Source: Methylacidiphilum sp. (GTDB lineage Bacteria > Verrucomicrobiota > Verrucomicrobiia > CAIQCK01). Taken from it: DNA of 18,409 nt. Below, in pieces: positions 7,839 through 14,198 of the stretch. The notes beneath the pieces are model-generated. The model was not told the origin of the DNA. It saw nothing but the letters and a program-made list of their open reading frames with translations, and ran no database searches. Where the stretch lies: NCBI GenBank assembly GCA_020718125.1, contig DYDC01000017.1, positions 1-18,409 of the forward strand, in the 5' to 3' direction. Every line of letters begins with the position of its first letter. The stretch's first letter is position 1. Made by a program: the position numbers and the translations under genes.

Positions 7839-8537
7839 ATGGGTCAAAAAGTCAATCCGATCAGCTACCGATTGCCCGTCTATAACGACTGGCGCGCGAA
7901 GTGGTTCGCCAACAAGAAGGAATACGCCACGCTCGTCCACGAGGACCTCAAGGTCCGCGAGTTCGTGAAGAAGAAGCTCGAGCAGGCCGCCGTGCCGAAG
8001 ATCGTCATCGAGCGCGCCGCCAACCGCCTCCGCGTCACGGTGCACACCGCGCGGCCCGGTATCGTCATCGGCCGCAAGGGCGCGGAAATTGACAAGCTCA
8101 AGGAGGAGTTGCACGCACTGACCCGCGGCAAAGAGATTTACGTGGACATCGTCGAGATCAAGCAGCCGGAAACGGACGCGCAGCTTGTGGCCGAGAACAT
8201 ATCGCTGCAACTGGAGCGCCGCATCAGCTTCCGCCGCGCGATGAAGAAGGCCGTCCAGATCGCCATGGACATGGGCCAGAGGGACGGCATCGTGAAGGGC
8301 ATCAAGATCCGTTGCAGCGGCCGTCTCGGCGGCTCCGAAATCGCCCGCACCGAGTGGTATCGCGAGGGCACCGTGCCGTTGCACACGCTGCGGGCGGACA
8401 TTGATTACGGGTTCGCCGAGGCCCTCACCGTTTACGGAAAGATCGGCGTCAAGTGCTGGATCGGCAAAGGCGAGCGCCATGCGCCGCGCCGGCCCCAGCA
8501 GCAGGAAACCCAGGCCCCCGCGAGCGCGACGGCCTGA
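7839..8537 (+). CDS. rpsC: 30S ribosomal protein S3
   Basis: S3 forms part of the mRNA entry channel and its helicase activity. The 232-residue product begins MGQKVNPISYRL, carries the KH-domain signature VIGRKGAEIDKL with its GRKG loop, and the C-terminal domain motifs RRAMKKAVQIAMDMG, GIKIRCSGRLGGSEIARTEW and TLRADIDYGFAEA, then KCWIGKGE. A GGAG ribosome-binding site precedes the ATG. Length is that of the family (233 in E. coli). A short Gln/Pro/Ala tail closes the protein. The 48-nt gap to rplP is among the longest within the S10 section but shows no terminator. Confidence 0.98.
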   Translation: MGQKVNPISYRLPVYNDWRAKWFANKKEYATLVHEDLKVREFVKKKLEQAAVPKIVIERAANRLRVTVHTARPGIVIGRKGAEIDKLKEELHALTRGKEIYVDIVEIKQPETDAQLVAENISLQLERRISFRRAMKKAVQIAMDMGQRDGIVKGIKIRCSGRLGGSEIARTEWYREGTVPLHTLRADIDYGFAEALTVYGKIGVKCWIGKGERHAPRRPQQQETQAPASATA

Positions 8538-8585
8538 GAGTGACGAGTGACGGTTAACGACTAAAACTTTCGCAGGAACACAGCC

Positions 8586-8999
8586 ATGCCGTTGATGCCA
8601 AAACGAGTGAAGTATCGCAAGAACCAGCGGGGCAGCCGCAAGGGGTTCGAGAGCCGCGCCGTGCGCGTGGACTTTGGCGATTACGCCCTCCAGACGCTGG
8701 AGCGCGCGTGGGTGACCACCAAGCAAATCGAGGCGGCCCGCGTCGCCATCACGCGGCATCTGAAACGCCGCGGCAAGCTGTGGATCCGGATTTTCCCGGA
8801 CAAGAGCGTGTCGAAGAAGCCGGCTGAGACGCGCATGGGCAAGGGCAAAGGCGCGCCGGAGACCTGGGTCGCGGTGGTCAAGCCCGGTCGCGTGCTGTTC
8901 GAGGTCGGCGGCGTGCAGGAGCCGCTGGCCAAGGAAGCGTTCCGCCTCGCGGCGGGCAAGCTGCCGGTCTACACGCGGTTCATCACGCGGCACGGCTGA
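8586..8999 (+). CDS. rplP: 50S ribosomal protein L16
   Basis: L16 organises the 50S A-site region and contacts A-site tRNA. The 137-residue product matches the family: MPKRVKYRKNQRGSRKG, VDFGDYALQTLERAWVTTKQ, IEAARVAITRHLKRRGKLWI, IFPDKSVSKKPAETRMGKGK and GAPETWVAVVKPGRVLFEV. The ETRMGKGKG loop is the peptidyl transferase-proximal part. The start at 8586 is preceded by AGGA about 8 nt upstream; a second Met at codon 4 is possible but less likely. It ends 17 nt before rpmC. Confidence 0.98.
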   Translation: MPLMPKRVKYRKNQRGSRKGFESRAVRVDFGDYALQTLERAWVTTKQIEAARVAITRHLKRRGKLWIRIFPDKSVSKKPAETRMGKGKGAPETWVAVVKPGRVLFEVGGVQEPLAKEAFRLAAGKLPVYTRFITRHG

Positions 9000-9016
9000 A
9001 CAATTTGAGCGGTTCC

Positions 9017-9247
9017 ATGAAAACAAAAGAACTTCGAGAACAAAGCACGGAGGAGTTGCAGGCGAAGACCCGCGACATGCGCGACGAGATCTTCAAGCTC
9101 AACCTCCAGAAGCACGGCGGCCAGATCGAGAAACCGAGCCGCATCCGCGATCTGCGGCGCGACATCGCGCGCGTCGAGACGGTGCTCACGGAAAAGCGGC
9201 GCGCGGCGGCGCCGGCGGCCACCCAGCAGGATTTCAACCATGCCTGA
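9017..9247 (+). CDS. rpmC: 50S ribosomal protein L29
   Basis: L29 is a small two-helix protein at the tunnel exit beside L23. The 76-residue product shows KTKELREQSTEELQAKTRDM, then EIFKLNLQKHGGQIEKPSRI and RDLRRDIARVETVLTEK, the usual two-helix hairpin. A short Ala-rich tail of about 15 residues makes it longer than E. coli L29 (63). The ATG at 9017 is preferred over an in-frame TTG at 9005 because family members start with Met-Lys just before KELR. Its last 8 nt overlap the start of rpsQ. Confidence 0.95.
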   Translation: MKTKELREQSTEELQAKTRDMRDEIFKLNLQKHGGQIEKPSRIRDLRRDIARVETVLTEKRRAAAPAATQQDFNHA

Positions 9248-9557
9248 CCAGACGACGACAACTCAACCGGTGGCCGACACGGCCCAGCGCGGCATCCGCA
9301 AGGACCGCGTCGGCGAGGTCATCTCCGACAAGATGCACAAGACCGTGGTCGTGCGCGTGGAGCGGCGCGTGCCGCACCCGCGTTACGGCAAGGTCATGAC
9401 CAAAAGCTCCAAGTTTTACGCCCACGACGAAGAAGGCAAGGCGAAGGTCGGCGACCGCGTCCGCATCGTCGAGACCCGGCCGCTGTCCAAGCTCAAGCGC
9501 TGGCGCGTCGTCGAGATACTGCCGGCGACCCATCGCAGCCAGGCCGTGGAGGGATAA
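9240..9557 (+). CDS. rpsQ: 30S ribosomal protein S17
   Basis: S17 is a primary 16S-binding OB-fold protein of the 30S body. The core matches the family: GEVISDKMHKTVVVRVERRV, HPRYGKVMTKSSKFYAHDEE, KVGDRVRIVETRPLSKLKRW and RVVEIL. At 105 residues it exceeds E. coli S17 (84) by an N-terminal Thr/Gln-rich extension of about 20 residues and a short C-terminal tail. The start overlaps the rpmC stop by 8 nt with AGGA upstream, so translation is likely coupled. Confidence 0.97.
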   Translation: MPDQTTTTQPVADTAQRGIRKDRVGEVISDKMHKTVVVRVERRVPHPRYGKVMTKSSKFYAHDEEGKAKVGDRVRIVETRPLSKLKRWRVVEILPATHRSQAVEG

Positions 9558-9560
9558 GCC

Positions 9561-9926
9561 ATGTTACAGATTCGATCCATCGTCAAAATTGCCGACAACA
9601 CCGGCGCCCGTCGCGGCTCGGTGATCGGCGTCATTGGCCGCAACCAGCGCTACGCCCACGTCGGCGACGTTATCTCCGCCAACATCAAGGAAGCGGCGCC
9701 GGATGGCACGGTGAAGAAGGGCGAAGTCGTCACCGCCGTCGTCGTGCGCACCAAGCACCCGCTCAAGCGGCCCGACGGCAGCTACCTGCGGTTCGACTCC
9801 AACGCCATTGTCATCATTGACAAGGAGCACAATCCGCGCGGCACCCGCATCTTCGGCCCCGTGGCCCGCGAGCTGCGCGAGAAGAACTTCATGAAAATCA
9901 TTTCCCTTGCCCCGGAGGTGCTGTAA
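9561..9926 (+). CDS. rplN: 50S ribosomal protein L14
   Basis: L14 lies at the subunit interface and contacts bridge elements and L19. The 121-residue product has the strict family length and motifs: MLQIRSIVKIADNTGAR (MIQ is more usual), the YAHVGDVISANIKEAAPDG stretch, KKGEVVTAVVVRTKHPLKRP, RFDSNAIVIIDKEHNPRGTR and IFGPVARELREKNFMKIISL. GGAGGG (about 8 nt upstream) provides a good ribosome-binding site. The gap to rpsQ is 3 nt and to rplX 3 nt. Confidence 0.98.
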   Translation: MLQIRSIVKIADNTGARRGSVIGVIGRNQRYAHVGDVISANIKEAAPDGTVKKGEVVTAVVVRTKHPLKRPDGSYLRFDSNAIVIIDKEHNPRGTRIFGPVARELREKNFMKIISLAPEVL

Positions 9927-9929
9927 GCG

Positions 9930-10250
9930 ATGAAGACGCTGCTGCGCAAAGACGACGTGGTGATCGCCATCGGCGGCCGTTCGCTGGGCAAGCGGGGCAA
10001 GATCCTGCGGGTCATGCGTGACAAGGGCCGCGCGCTGGTCGAGGGCATCCAACTCATCAAGCGCCACACCAAGAAGAGCCAGTTGCATCCGCAGGGCGCG
10101 ATTGTGGAGAAGGAAGGGTCCATCCACGTTTCCAACCTGTTGCTGTTCTGCCCGGCGTGCGACAAGGGCGTCCGGGTCGGCGCCAAGCGCACGGCCGAGG
10201 GCAAGCGCATCCGGTTCTGCCGGAAATGCAAACACGAGTTTGACAAGTAG
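9930..10250 (+). CDS. rplX: 50S ribosomal protein L24 with zinc-ribbon-like Cys pairs
   Basis: L24 is an assembly-initiator protein of the 50S subunit. The KOW core is clear: RKDDVVIAIGGRSLGKRGKI, then ALVEGIQLIKRHTKKS and GAIVEKEGSIHVSNLLLFCP. The C-terminal part carries CPAC and CRKC, a four-Cys zinc-ribbon pattern seen in some bacterial L24s (for example Thermus) but lost in others. At 106 residues the length is normal. GGAGGTG inside the end of rplN gives a strong ribosome-binding site. The gene should be followed by rplE; here it ends at an accessory block, and its last 11 bp before the final base of the stop codon recur just before rplE. Confidence 0.97.
   Translation: MKTLLRKDDVVIAIGGRSLGKRGKILRVMRDKGRALVEGIQLIKRHTKKSQLHPQGAIVEKEGSIHVSNLLLFCPACDKGVRVGAKRTAEGKRIRFCRKCKHEFDK
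10239..10249. repeat. Left copy of 11-bp direct repeat (candidate attachment/target site)
   Basis: TTTGACAAGTA at the 3' end of rplX (codons for FDK and the first two bases of the stop) recurs exactly at 18358-18368 before rplE. Allowing one extra T, the match extends to GAG(T)TTTGACAAGTA. The pair brackets the 8.1-kb accessory block, as expected if the block was inserted at the rplX end and regenerated its stop codon. Confidence 0.6.
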
Positions 10251-10345
10251 GTTTGCGGGAAGCGCGGCGGCGCGTCTGCGGCCGCCAAAATCGTGATGAT
10301 GATGGAGGGCTGACGGCCGGGAGACCGCCAGCTAAAGCAACAGCA

Positions 10346-11338
10346 TTACGGACAGAGCTGATTCAACATCGGATCGTCGTTCAAATACCGACCAAGGGAC
10401 TCCCTGCATTTGCGATAATGCTCGTCGTTGAACTCTGCGCGTGCGGAACTCTGATAGCTCAGCAGCCATGTGGTCTCAGGCGACTGCCGTCTGAAGATCG
10501 AGTCAAAATGCATCGCAAACCACTTTTGCACGTCCTCGCTCTCCACAACAAACAGGGGAGTCAACAACCCGGGCGTTTTCGCGAAATAGAATCCCATGAA
10601 CATCTGAACGCTGTCAGCTCCTCCAATCACGTGGTGAAAGGCGTATTGGTGGAGTTCCCGACACGTGCTGATTTCGATGCTCCCGTTGCCACGGTGTGGA
10701 TGCGGGACTAGGGCCATCCAGAGCCTCTTGCATATGCCGAGGCTCGTGGCGATATGTGTCGCCACCGTTTTGATTTTTTGATTCTCCGACTCGGCTATGA
10801 CCGGCAGCATTTCCCACGTTGGGTCTAGAAACAAAATCTTGATGTTGCAACCTTCCGCCACCCTTCGCGCCAAGGCCTCTTCGACACTTCCGCAAAGTGC
10901 CCTGTCTGAAAGATCTCGCTGTATTCGATGCAGAACTGAGTGCCCCGCAAAAAATACCTCCTGCGGAACCTTCTCCAGAACCCACCTATGATACGCTCCA
11001 TATCCTTCGCGCTTCTGAGCGATCATACGAACATCGGGGCCTTTGAAGTTGCTTCGGATTTCATCGAAGCGACGATGCATTTCGTCGAGGAGCTTGGCAG
11101 AATCTGCCTTGGTCTCCTTCCTGCGGAAGGGCCATAAGAGGGCTTCGTGAAAGACGCTTGTTATGCCGGTCACGATAAAGGCCAAGCCCACACTTCGACA
11201 GAAAACCTCTGTGCTTCCGGGTGCCAGATCTTTCGCCCAAAGCGCGAGCGTCGTGCCGATGAAAGTCATGACTAGCCCGGAAAGAAGTATCCAGATATTC
11301 CACGGGTGTTTCGGTTTGTCGTCGGTTTTGTCGTTCAT
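10346..11338 (-). CDS. Two-TM membrane protein with PLD-like (DUF5919-like) cytoplasmic domain
   Basis: This 330-residue protein has two predicted membrane helices (about 13-35 and 47-68), a charged helical segment (72-100), and a cytoplasmic alpha/beta domain. That domain shows EVFFAGHSVLHRIQRDLSD, the strand-turn GCNIKILFLDPTW (LDP at 171-173), and a late PLFVVESEDVQKWFAMHFDS segment. The order resembles phospholipase D-superfamily sensor/effector domains of the DUF5919 kind. I see no HKD catalytic motif, so catalysis is doubtful and the assignment tentative. The ATG has GAGG 8 nt upstream. It runs towards rplX (convergent), with its stop 95 nt from the rplX stop, and lies 45 nt downstream of the nuclease gene. 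GC content looks lower than in the ribosomal genes, suggesting transfer. Confidence 0.7.
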   Translation of the reverse strand: MNDKTDDKPKHPWNIWILLSGLVMTFIGTTLALWAKDLAPGSTEVFCRSVGLAFIVTGITSVFHEALLWPFRRKETKADSAKLLDEMHRRFDEIRSNFKGPDVRMIAQKREGYGAYHRWVLEKVPQEVFFAGHSVLHRIQRDLSDRALCGSVEEALARRVAEGCNIKILFLDPTWEMLPVIAESENQKIKTVATHIATSLGICKRLWMALVPHPHRGNGSIEISTCRELHQYAFHHVIGGADSVQMFMGFYFAKTPGLLTPLFVVESEDVQKWFAMHFDSIFRRQSPETTWLLSYQSSARAEFNDEHYRKCRESLGRYLNDDPMLNQLCP

Positions 11339-11369
11339 AATCTCATCCTCAAACGTTCAAGTCTTCCAT

Positions 11370-11383
11370 AGCTGACGTCAGCT
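11370..11383. promoter_or_regulatory. 14-bp perfect palindrome between two genes
   Basis: AGCTGACGTCAGCT is its own reverse complement. It fills the space immediately after the nuclease stop codon and lies about 30 nt upstream of the two-TM/PLD-like start. A perfect palindrome of this length suits a dimeric regulator's operator. No regulator gene is seen, so the role is inference. Confidence 0.4.
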
Positions 11384-12268
11384 CTACTTGTAAATCTCAT
11401 TCAACAACTCCGCCAGCCGGTAGCCGACCAGCGCGATTCTCTCCCGCACCACCCGCTGCGCGTTCGCCATGTAGGCGGCGGAGGGCGCGTCGTGCGGCTC
11501 CAGATCGGCGTAGGCGGTTGACTTCGCCAACTCTTGGCTCTCCTGTGCCCACTTCATGAAGTCCTTCTCCGCCACGGCCGACGCGGCTTGTGATTCGGGA
11601 TACGCCGCGACTACTTGCGCTTTTATCGCCGCAATCTTCGCCATGCCATCCGCCGTCAACGGGCGGGCGATGGTGGTCTTGAGCAGGCCGACGCCGCCAT
11701 CCCAATACGAATGCAGGTTCGCCGCGCCGACCACCGGGAAGTCGTTGCCGCCACGGTCGCCGCCGGGCTGCTCGTCCGTGCAGCGGCTCGCGGCGTGCAA
11801 CGGCTGATGGAGGTCGCCGACCAGATGCAGCAGGTAGCGCAGCTTCGTGGCGCGGTCGGTCTTGGACGCGCGCGGGTTCTTCAGCACCGTCACGCAATCC
11901 TCCAGCATCTTCACGATGTTCTTGCTGGCCGGGGCCACCTGCGGCGTCGTGCCGTCCGCGCTGAAGGCTATGTCGCTGTAGTGGACTTCGCGGTCGGCGT
12001 TGCTGCGCACGTCATCCGCCCAGCAGCAGGCGGTGACGAACGAGCCGGTGCGCGTGCTCACGTCCACCATTTTCGTGCCGAGCTTGACCTTCTGCGGCGG
12101 CACTTTGACGGGGATGAGTTCGGTGCATCGTGCCAGCGCGTTGTTGCTCAGCCGCTCTTTCGCGATCTCGCCGATGACCATGTGGCCGGTGGGGGACCAA
12201 GCGGAGGTAATCAGTTGGCTGAGCAGCAAGAGGATCGCAGCCGCAACACTGTGCTGTTTTTTCCTCAC
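11384..12268 (-). CDS. Exported S1/P1-type zinc nuclease
   Basis: S1/P1 nucleases are secreted tri-zinc phosphodiesterases that cut single-stranded DNA or RNA and act as 3'-nucleotidases. With the GTG start at 12268 the protein has 294 residues. MRKK and a hydrophobic core (residues 8-20) end in TSA|W, so cleavage exposes Trp24, the residue that must be N-terminal to bind zinc. The other ligands match the P1 pattern and spacing: His29, Asp85 (WADD), His96 (HYSD), His148, Asp152, His154/His158 (HLVGDLHQPLH), His186 and Asp190 (NLHSYWD). An ATG further upstream (12436) would overlap the neighbouring gene and bury the signal peptide, so it is rejected. The Shine-Dalgarno site is weak. Role: probably extracellular or periplasmic nucleotide scavenging. 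Confidence 0.9.
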   Translation of the reverse strand: MRKKQHSVAAAILLLLSQLITSAWSPTGHMVIGEIAKERLSNNALARCTELIPVKVPPQKVKLGTKMVDVSTRTGSFVTACCWADDVRSNADREVHYSDIAFSADGTTPQVAPASKNIVKMLEDCVTVLKNPRASKTDRATKLRYLLHLVGDLHQPLHAASRCTDEQPGGDRGGNDFPVVGAANLHSYWDGGVGLLKTTIARPLTADGMAKIAAIKAQVVAAYPESQAASAVAEKDFMKWAQESQELAKSTAYADLEPHDAPSAAYMANAQRVVRERIALVGYRLAELLNEIYK

Positions 12269-12311
12269 GAGCGGGTCCGCCAGCTTTCGGCTAATAAACG
12301 GCAATCGTTCG

Positions 12312-12866
12312 TCAGGCGGCCTTCGACACAGGCGGTGGCGCAGCAGCACAAACGGCCTGCTCCTCAGGTATAAAGTGAGGCACCAGAGACCGATAGCGAT
12401 GACTGAGTCGGTAGGAATATACCGTGGGGTCTTCAATCAGCTTTGCCAAAACAGCATGTGCCTCTCGAGATTTCTTGAGAAATTCCTCTAGCGTCCCTAC
12501 AAGACGTTTTTGGGAATCGGAGCATTCTCCGCTCAGACCAGCTAACAACGCCTCAGCCTCATCACATTTCTTGCGAAATTCAGCAGCGACCATGCACCGT
12601 TCATTTGCCAACGATTGGTGAACGTCCAGAGCCTTTTTAAGAAGTGCCTCGACGCTGTCGGACCTTGCTTTGGTCCAAATACCGTCGCCCGCCTTGCTGG
12701 CGGCGATCGCCAGCACTTGGACATTTTCTGTGGCGCGGCACATCTTCGCCTCGTCACCCCGACCAGCCGCGAACTCGCCCACAACCTGCCGGGCATTTGC
12801 GATTTGCTGGTCCAGTTTAACTTCCAAGGAACATGATGCGATTGGCTCTTCTTGTTCGGTTGTCAT
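12312..12866 (-). CDS. Helical hypothetical protein
   Basis: I do not recognise this 184-residue protein. It is almost wholly predicted helix with heptad-like Leu/Ala spacing (LEVKLDQQIANARQVVGEF, SVEALLKKALDVHQSLANER, AEFRKKCDEAEALLAGLSG, RLVGTLEEFLKKSREAHAVL), so coiled-coil association is likely. There is no signal peptide or membrane segment. Six Cys residues are spread along it. The C-terminal tail is Pro/Ala-rich (AAAPPPVSKAA). It follows a two-TM protein gene on the same strand after 70 nt and precedes the nuclease gene by 43 nt. A cytosolic partner of the upstream membrane protein is plausible but unproven. Confidence 0.7.
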   Translation of the reverse strand: MTTEQEEPIASCSLEVKLDQQIANARQVVGEFAAGRGDEAKMCRATENVQVLAIAASKAGDGIWTKARSDSVEALLKKALDVHQSLANERCMVAAEFRKKCDEAEALLAGLSGECSDSQKRLVGTLEEFLKKSREAHAVLAKLIEDPTVYSYRLSHRYRSLVPHFIPEEQAVCAAAPPPVSKAA

Positions 12867-12900
12867 GGCAGGTCTTCTCTTGGTTTTTGGAAAGGGTTCT

Positions 12901-12936
12901 ACTTATGCTGTCGGAAGTAATTTGTCTAGCATAAGT
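12901..12936. repeat. 9-bp inverted repeat between two minus-strand genes
   Basis: ACTTATGCT (12901-12909) and AGCATAAGT (12928-12936) form a perfect stem around an 18-nt loop, directly after the stop codon of the upstream two-TM gene. No T-run follows on the minus strand, so it is not a classical terminator. It may mark transcript processing or be a regulator site. Confidence 0.45.
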
Positions 12937-13824
12937 TCAACTCGCGGCATTCGTTGCGGGCTTGCAACCGCCCAAGTGGTGTGATTGGCCTCGGAACTCA
13001 CGAACCCTTTTTTCAACCAGCCCTACGAACTCGGACGCCTGCGCATGGAATGCATCCACCTTGCGGCACAAGGCAGTCATCGCCTTCGCTGCGTTAGCGA
13101 TTCTTATTTTGGCTTCATCGTTGTTGCTGGGAGGATCGTCTGGTTCCAAATGTCTGTAAACGTAACTCATATCGGTCACAATCTCGCGGCCAAGATTTGG
13201 AAAGTCGGGTAAGTTCACTCCTTCGGATTCGAGCTGTGTTAAAGGGGGCATGCTCTCAACAATTTCGTTCCACGCGTCGTTCCGAAACATCCGCACCAAA
13301 ACACTACGGAGCTCGTCCGTCTTTATAATATGTTCAGCCCATGAATCCACGTTTGGTTTGAAGTCGTCAACCAAGCTGTTCTCAATTGGGCGGAGAATCA
13401 CTTGTGTCGTCTCTGTAGCCTTTGAGTAATATTCACCGCACAGATGCTCCAAAGACAAGAGCAGGTAGGTCGGAGTGACAGGATTATAGCAGACATTATC
13501 GAAACCCTCGCCGTAACGCTTTCTTGCGTGATCTCTGATCACGGGAGGAACAAGGTCTCGCAGCCAAGCTTGCACTTTGGGTCTGTGAATCCGGCTATCG
13601 ATGAAAAAACCCAGTGGAATGCCGACGAACAAAAAGAAAAGTATGGTCGCCGATGCGGCGAACAATCGGATCGTATGAGGATCCGTGGGCATCTTTTGGC
13701 CGGCGAAGCAGCCGACGATTGCTTCCGCTAGGAAATAAACCCCGCCGACGAGAAAGACTAGACTCCCAACACAGGCCAGCAGCCTCAGGATTAGGTGTTT
13801 TGGTGGTTTTGCAGTTTGTGACAC
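12937..13824 (-). CDS. Two-TM membrane protein with helical cytoplasmic domain, unknown function
   Basis: This 295-residue protein starts at GTG 13824, with a strong GGAGG 7 to 8 nt upstream and no better Met nearby. Two membrane helices are evident (about 12-40, hydrophobic ACVGSLVFLVGGVYFLAEAI; and 52-75, FAASATILFFLFVGIPLGFF). The remaining 215 residues are hydrophilic and mainly helical, with many Trp/Asp/Glu (DSWAEHIIKTDELRSVLVRM, DAWNEIVESMPPLTQLES). I recognise no catalytic motif. Its 2TM-plus-soluble-domain layout parallels the PLD-like protein at 10346-11338. Base composition is more AT-rich than in the ribosomal genes. It is the first gene of a minus-strand run of four. Confidence 0.75.
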   Translation of the reverse strand: MSQTAKPPKHLILRLLACVGSLVFLVGGVYFLAEAIVGCFAGQKMPTDPHTIRLFAASATILFFLFVGIPLGFFIDSRIHRPKVQAWLRDLVPPVIRDHARKRYGEGFDNVCYNPVTPTYLLLSLEHLCGEYYSKATETTQVILRPIENSLVDDFKPNVDSWAEHIIKTDELRSVLVRMFRNDAWNEIVESMPPLTQLESEGVNLPDFPNLGREIVTDMSYVYRHLEPDDPPSNNDEAKIRIANAAKAMTALCRKVDAFHAQASEFVGLVEKRVREFRGQSHHLGGCKPATNAAS

Positions 13825-14095
13825 GGGTTTCCCTCCGTCAACTCATGCCGCCGCCGGCCTGCGGCCTGGCAAGCAGACCGCGTGCTGGACGCATCGGTGG
13901 GATGTGATGCGTCATTGCACGGTCAAGCTGGACTTGTTTTCCTTCACCTCGATACAGCCCTCCGAGTCTCTTCTGGAGACTCAAAACGGTGGCTTCCTTT
14001 TAACAAACGGCGCCCGCTGGCACAAGCGCCATTTTCTTCTGTCGGCGCGCCCAAGGCTGGACGGGGCGATGAGCGCGCCGGTAAGCGTCTATTTC
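13825..14095. other. Intergenic stretch without a supported gene
   Basis: No coding sequence is convincing. Besides the inverted repeat at 13888-13913 it holds a perfect 7-bp stem with a 5-nt loop at 13964-13982 (GAGTCTC/GAGACTC). No T-run follows this stem on either strand, so neither looks like an intrinsic terminator. Upstream signals for the minus-strand run at 12937-13824 should lie here. Confidence 0.5.
13888..13913. promoter_or_regulatory. 8-bp inverted repeat upstream of the two-TM gene
   Basis: GACGCATC (13888-13895) and GATGCGTC (13906-13913) flank 10 nt, about 65-90 nt upstream of the GTG start of the minus-strand run. Position and symmetry suit an operator. I could not identify a convincing promoter beside it. 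Confidence 0.3.
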
Positions 14096-14194
14096 TTACA
14101 TCGCCATGCCCTGGGCGGGGTCGCTGGGCGGGCTTTGCTGGCCGCCGCTGCCGACGGCGATGACGTCGAACCAGTAGCTCTTGCCGGCGGTCAT
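14096..14194 (-). pseudogene. Duplicated tail fragment of an fn3 domain
   Basis: A 32-codon open frame from ATG 14194 encodes TAGKSYWFDVIAVGSGGQ followed by PPSDPAQGMAM. This parallels the last 31 residues of the neighbouring fn3 protein (TSGTKYWFRVAALGTAGQ, WSDPAEKMAA). It begins 4 nt after that gene's stop codon. It covers only the last two strands of an fn3 fold, so it is best read as a remnant of a second fn3 repeat rather than a working gene. Confidence 0.65.
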
Positions 14195-14198
14195 TTTC

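Noticed and set aside
7476..9026. Long antisense frame over rplV-rplP
   Set aside because: Same cause: a shadow of three certain ribosomal genes.
10266..10286. rplX terminator (GGCGGC/GCCGCC stem)
   Set aside because: The stem is only 6 bp and is followed by AAAAT rather than T on the plus strand; no other terminator was found after rplX.
10253..10711. 152-codon plus-strand frame after rplX
   Set aside because: It is mostly antisense to the PLD-like gene; no ribosome-binding site and no family resemblance.
12269..12436. Longer N-terminus for the S1/P1 nuclease
   Set aside because: It overlaps the upstream gene by 125 nt and would place the signal peptide internally, burying the Trp that must become the mature N-terminus.
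13964..13982. Terminator for the genes around 13.9 kb
   Set aside because: The GAGTCTC/GAGACTC stem has no T-run in either direction.
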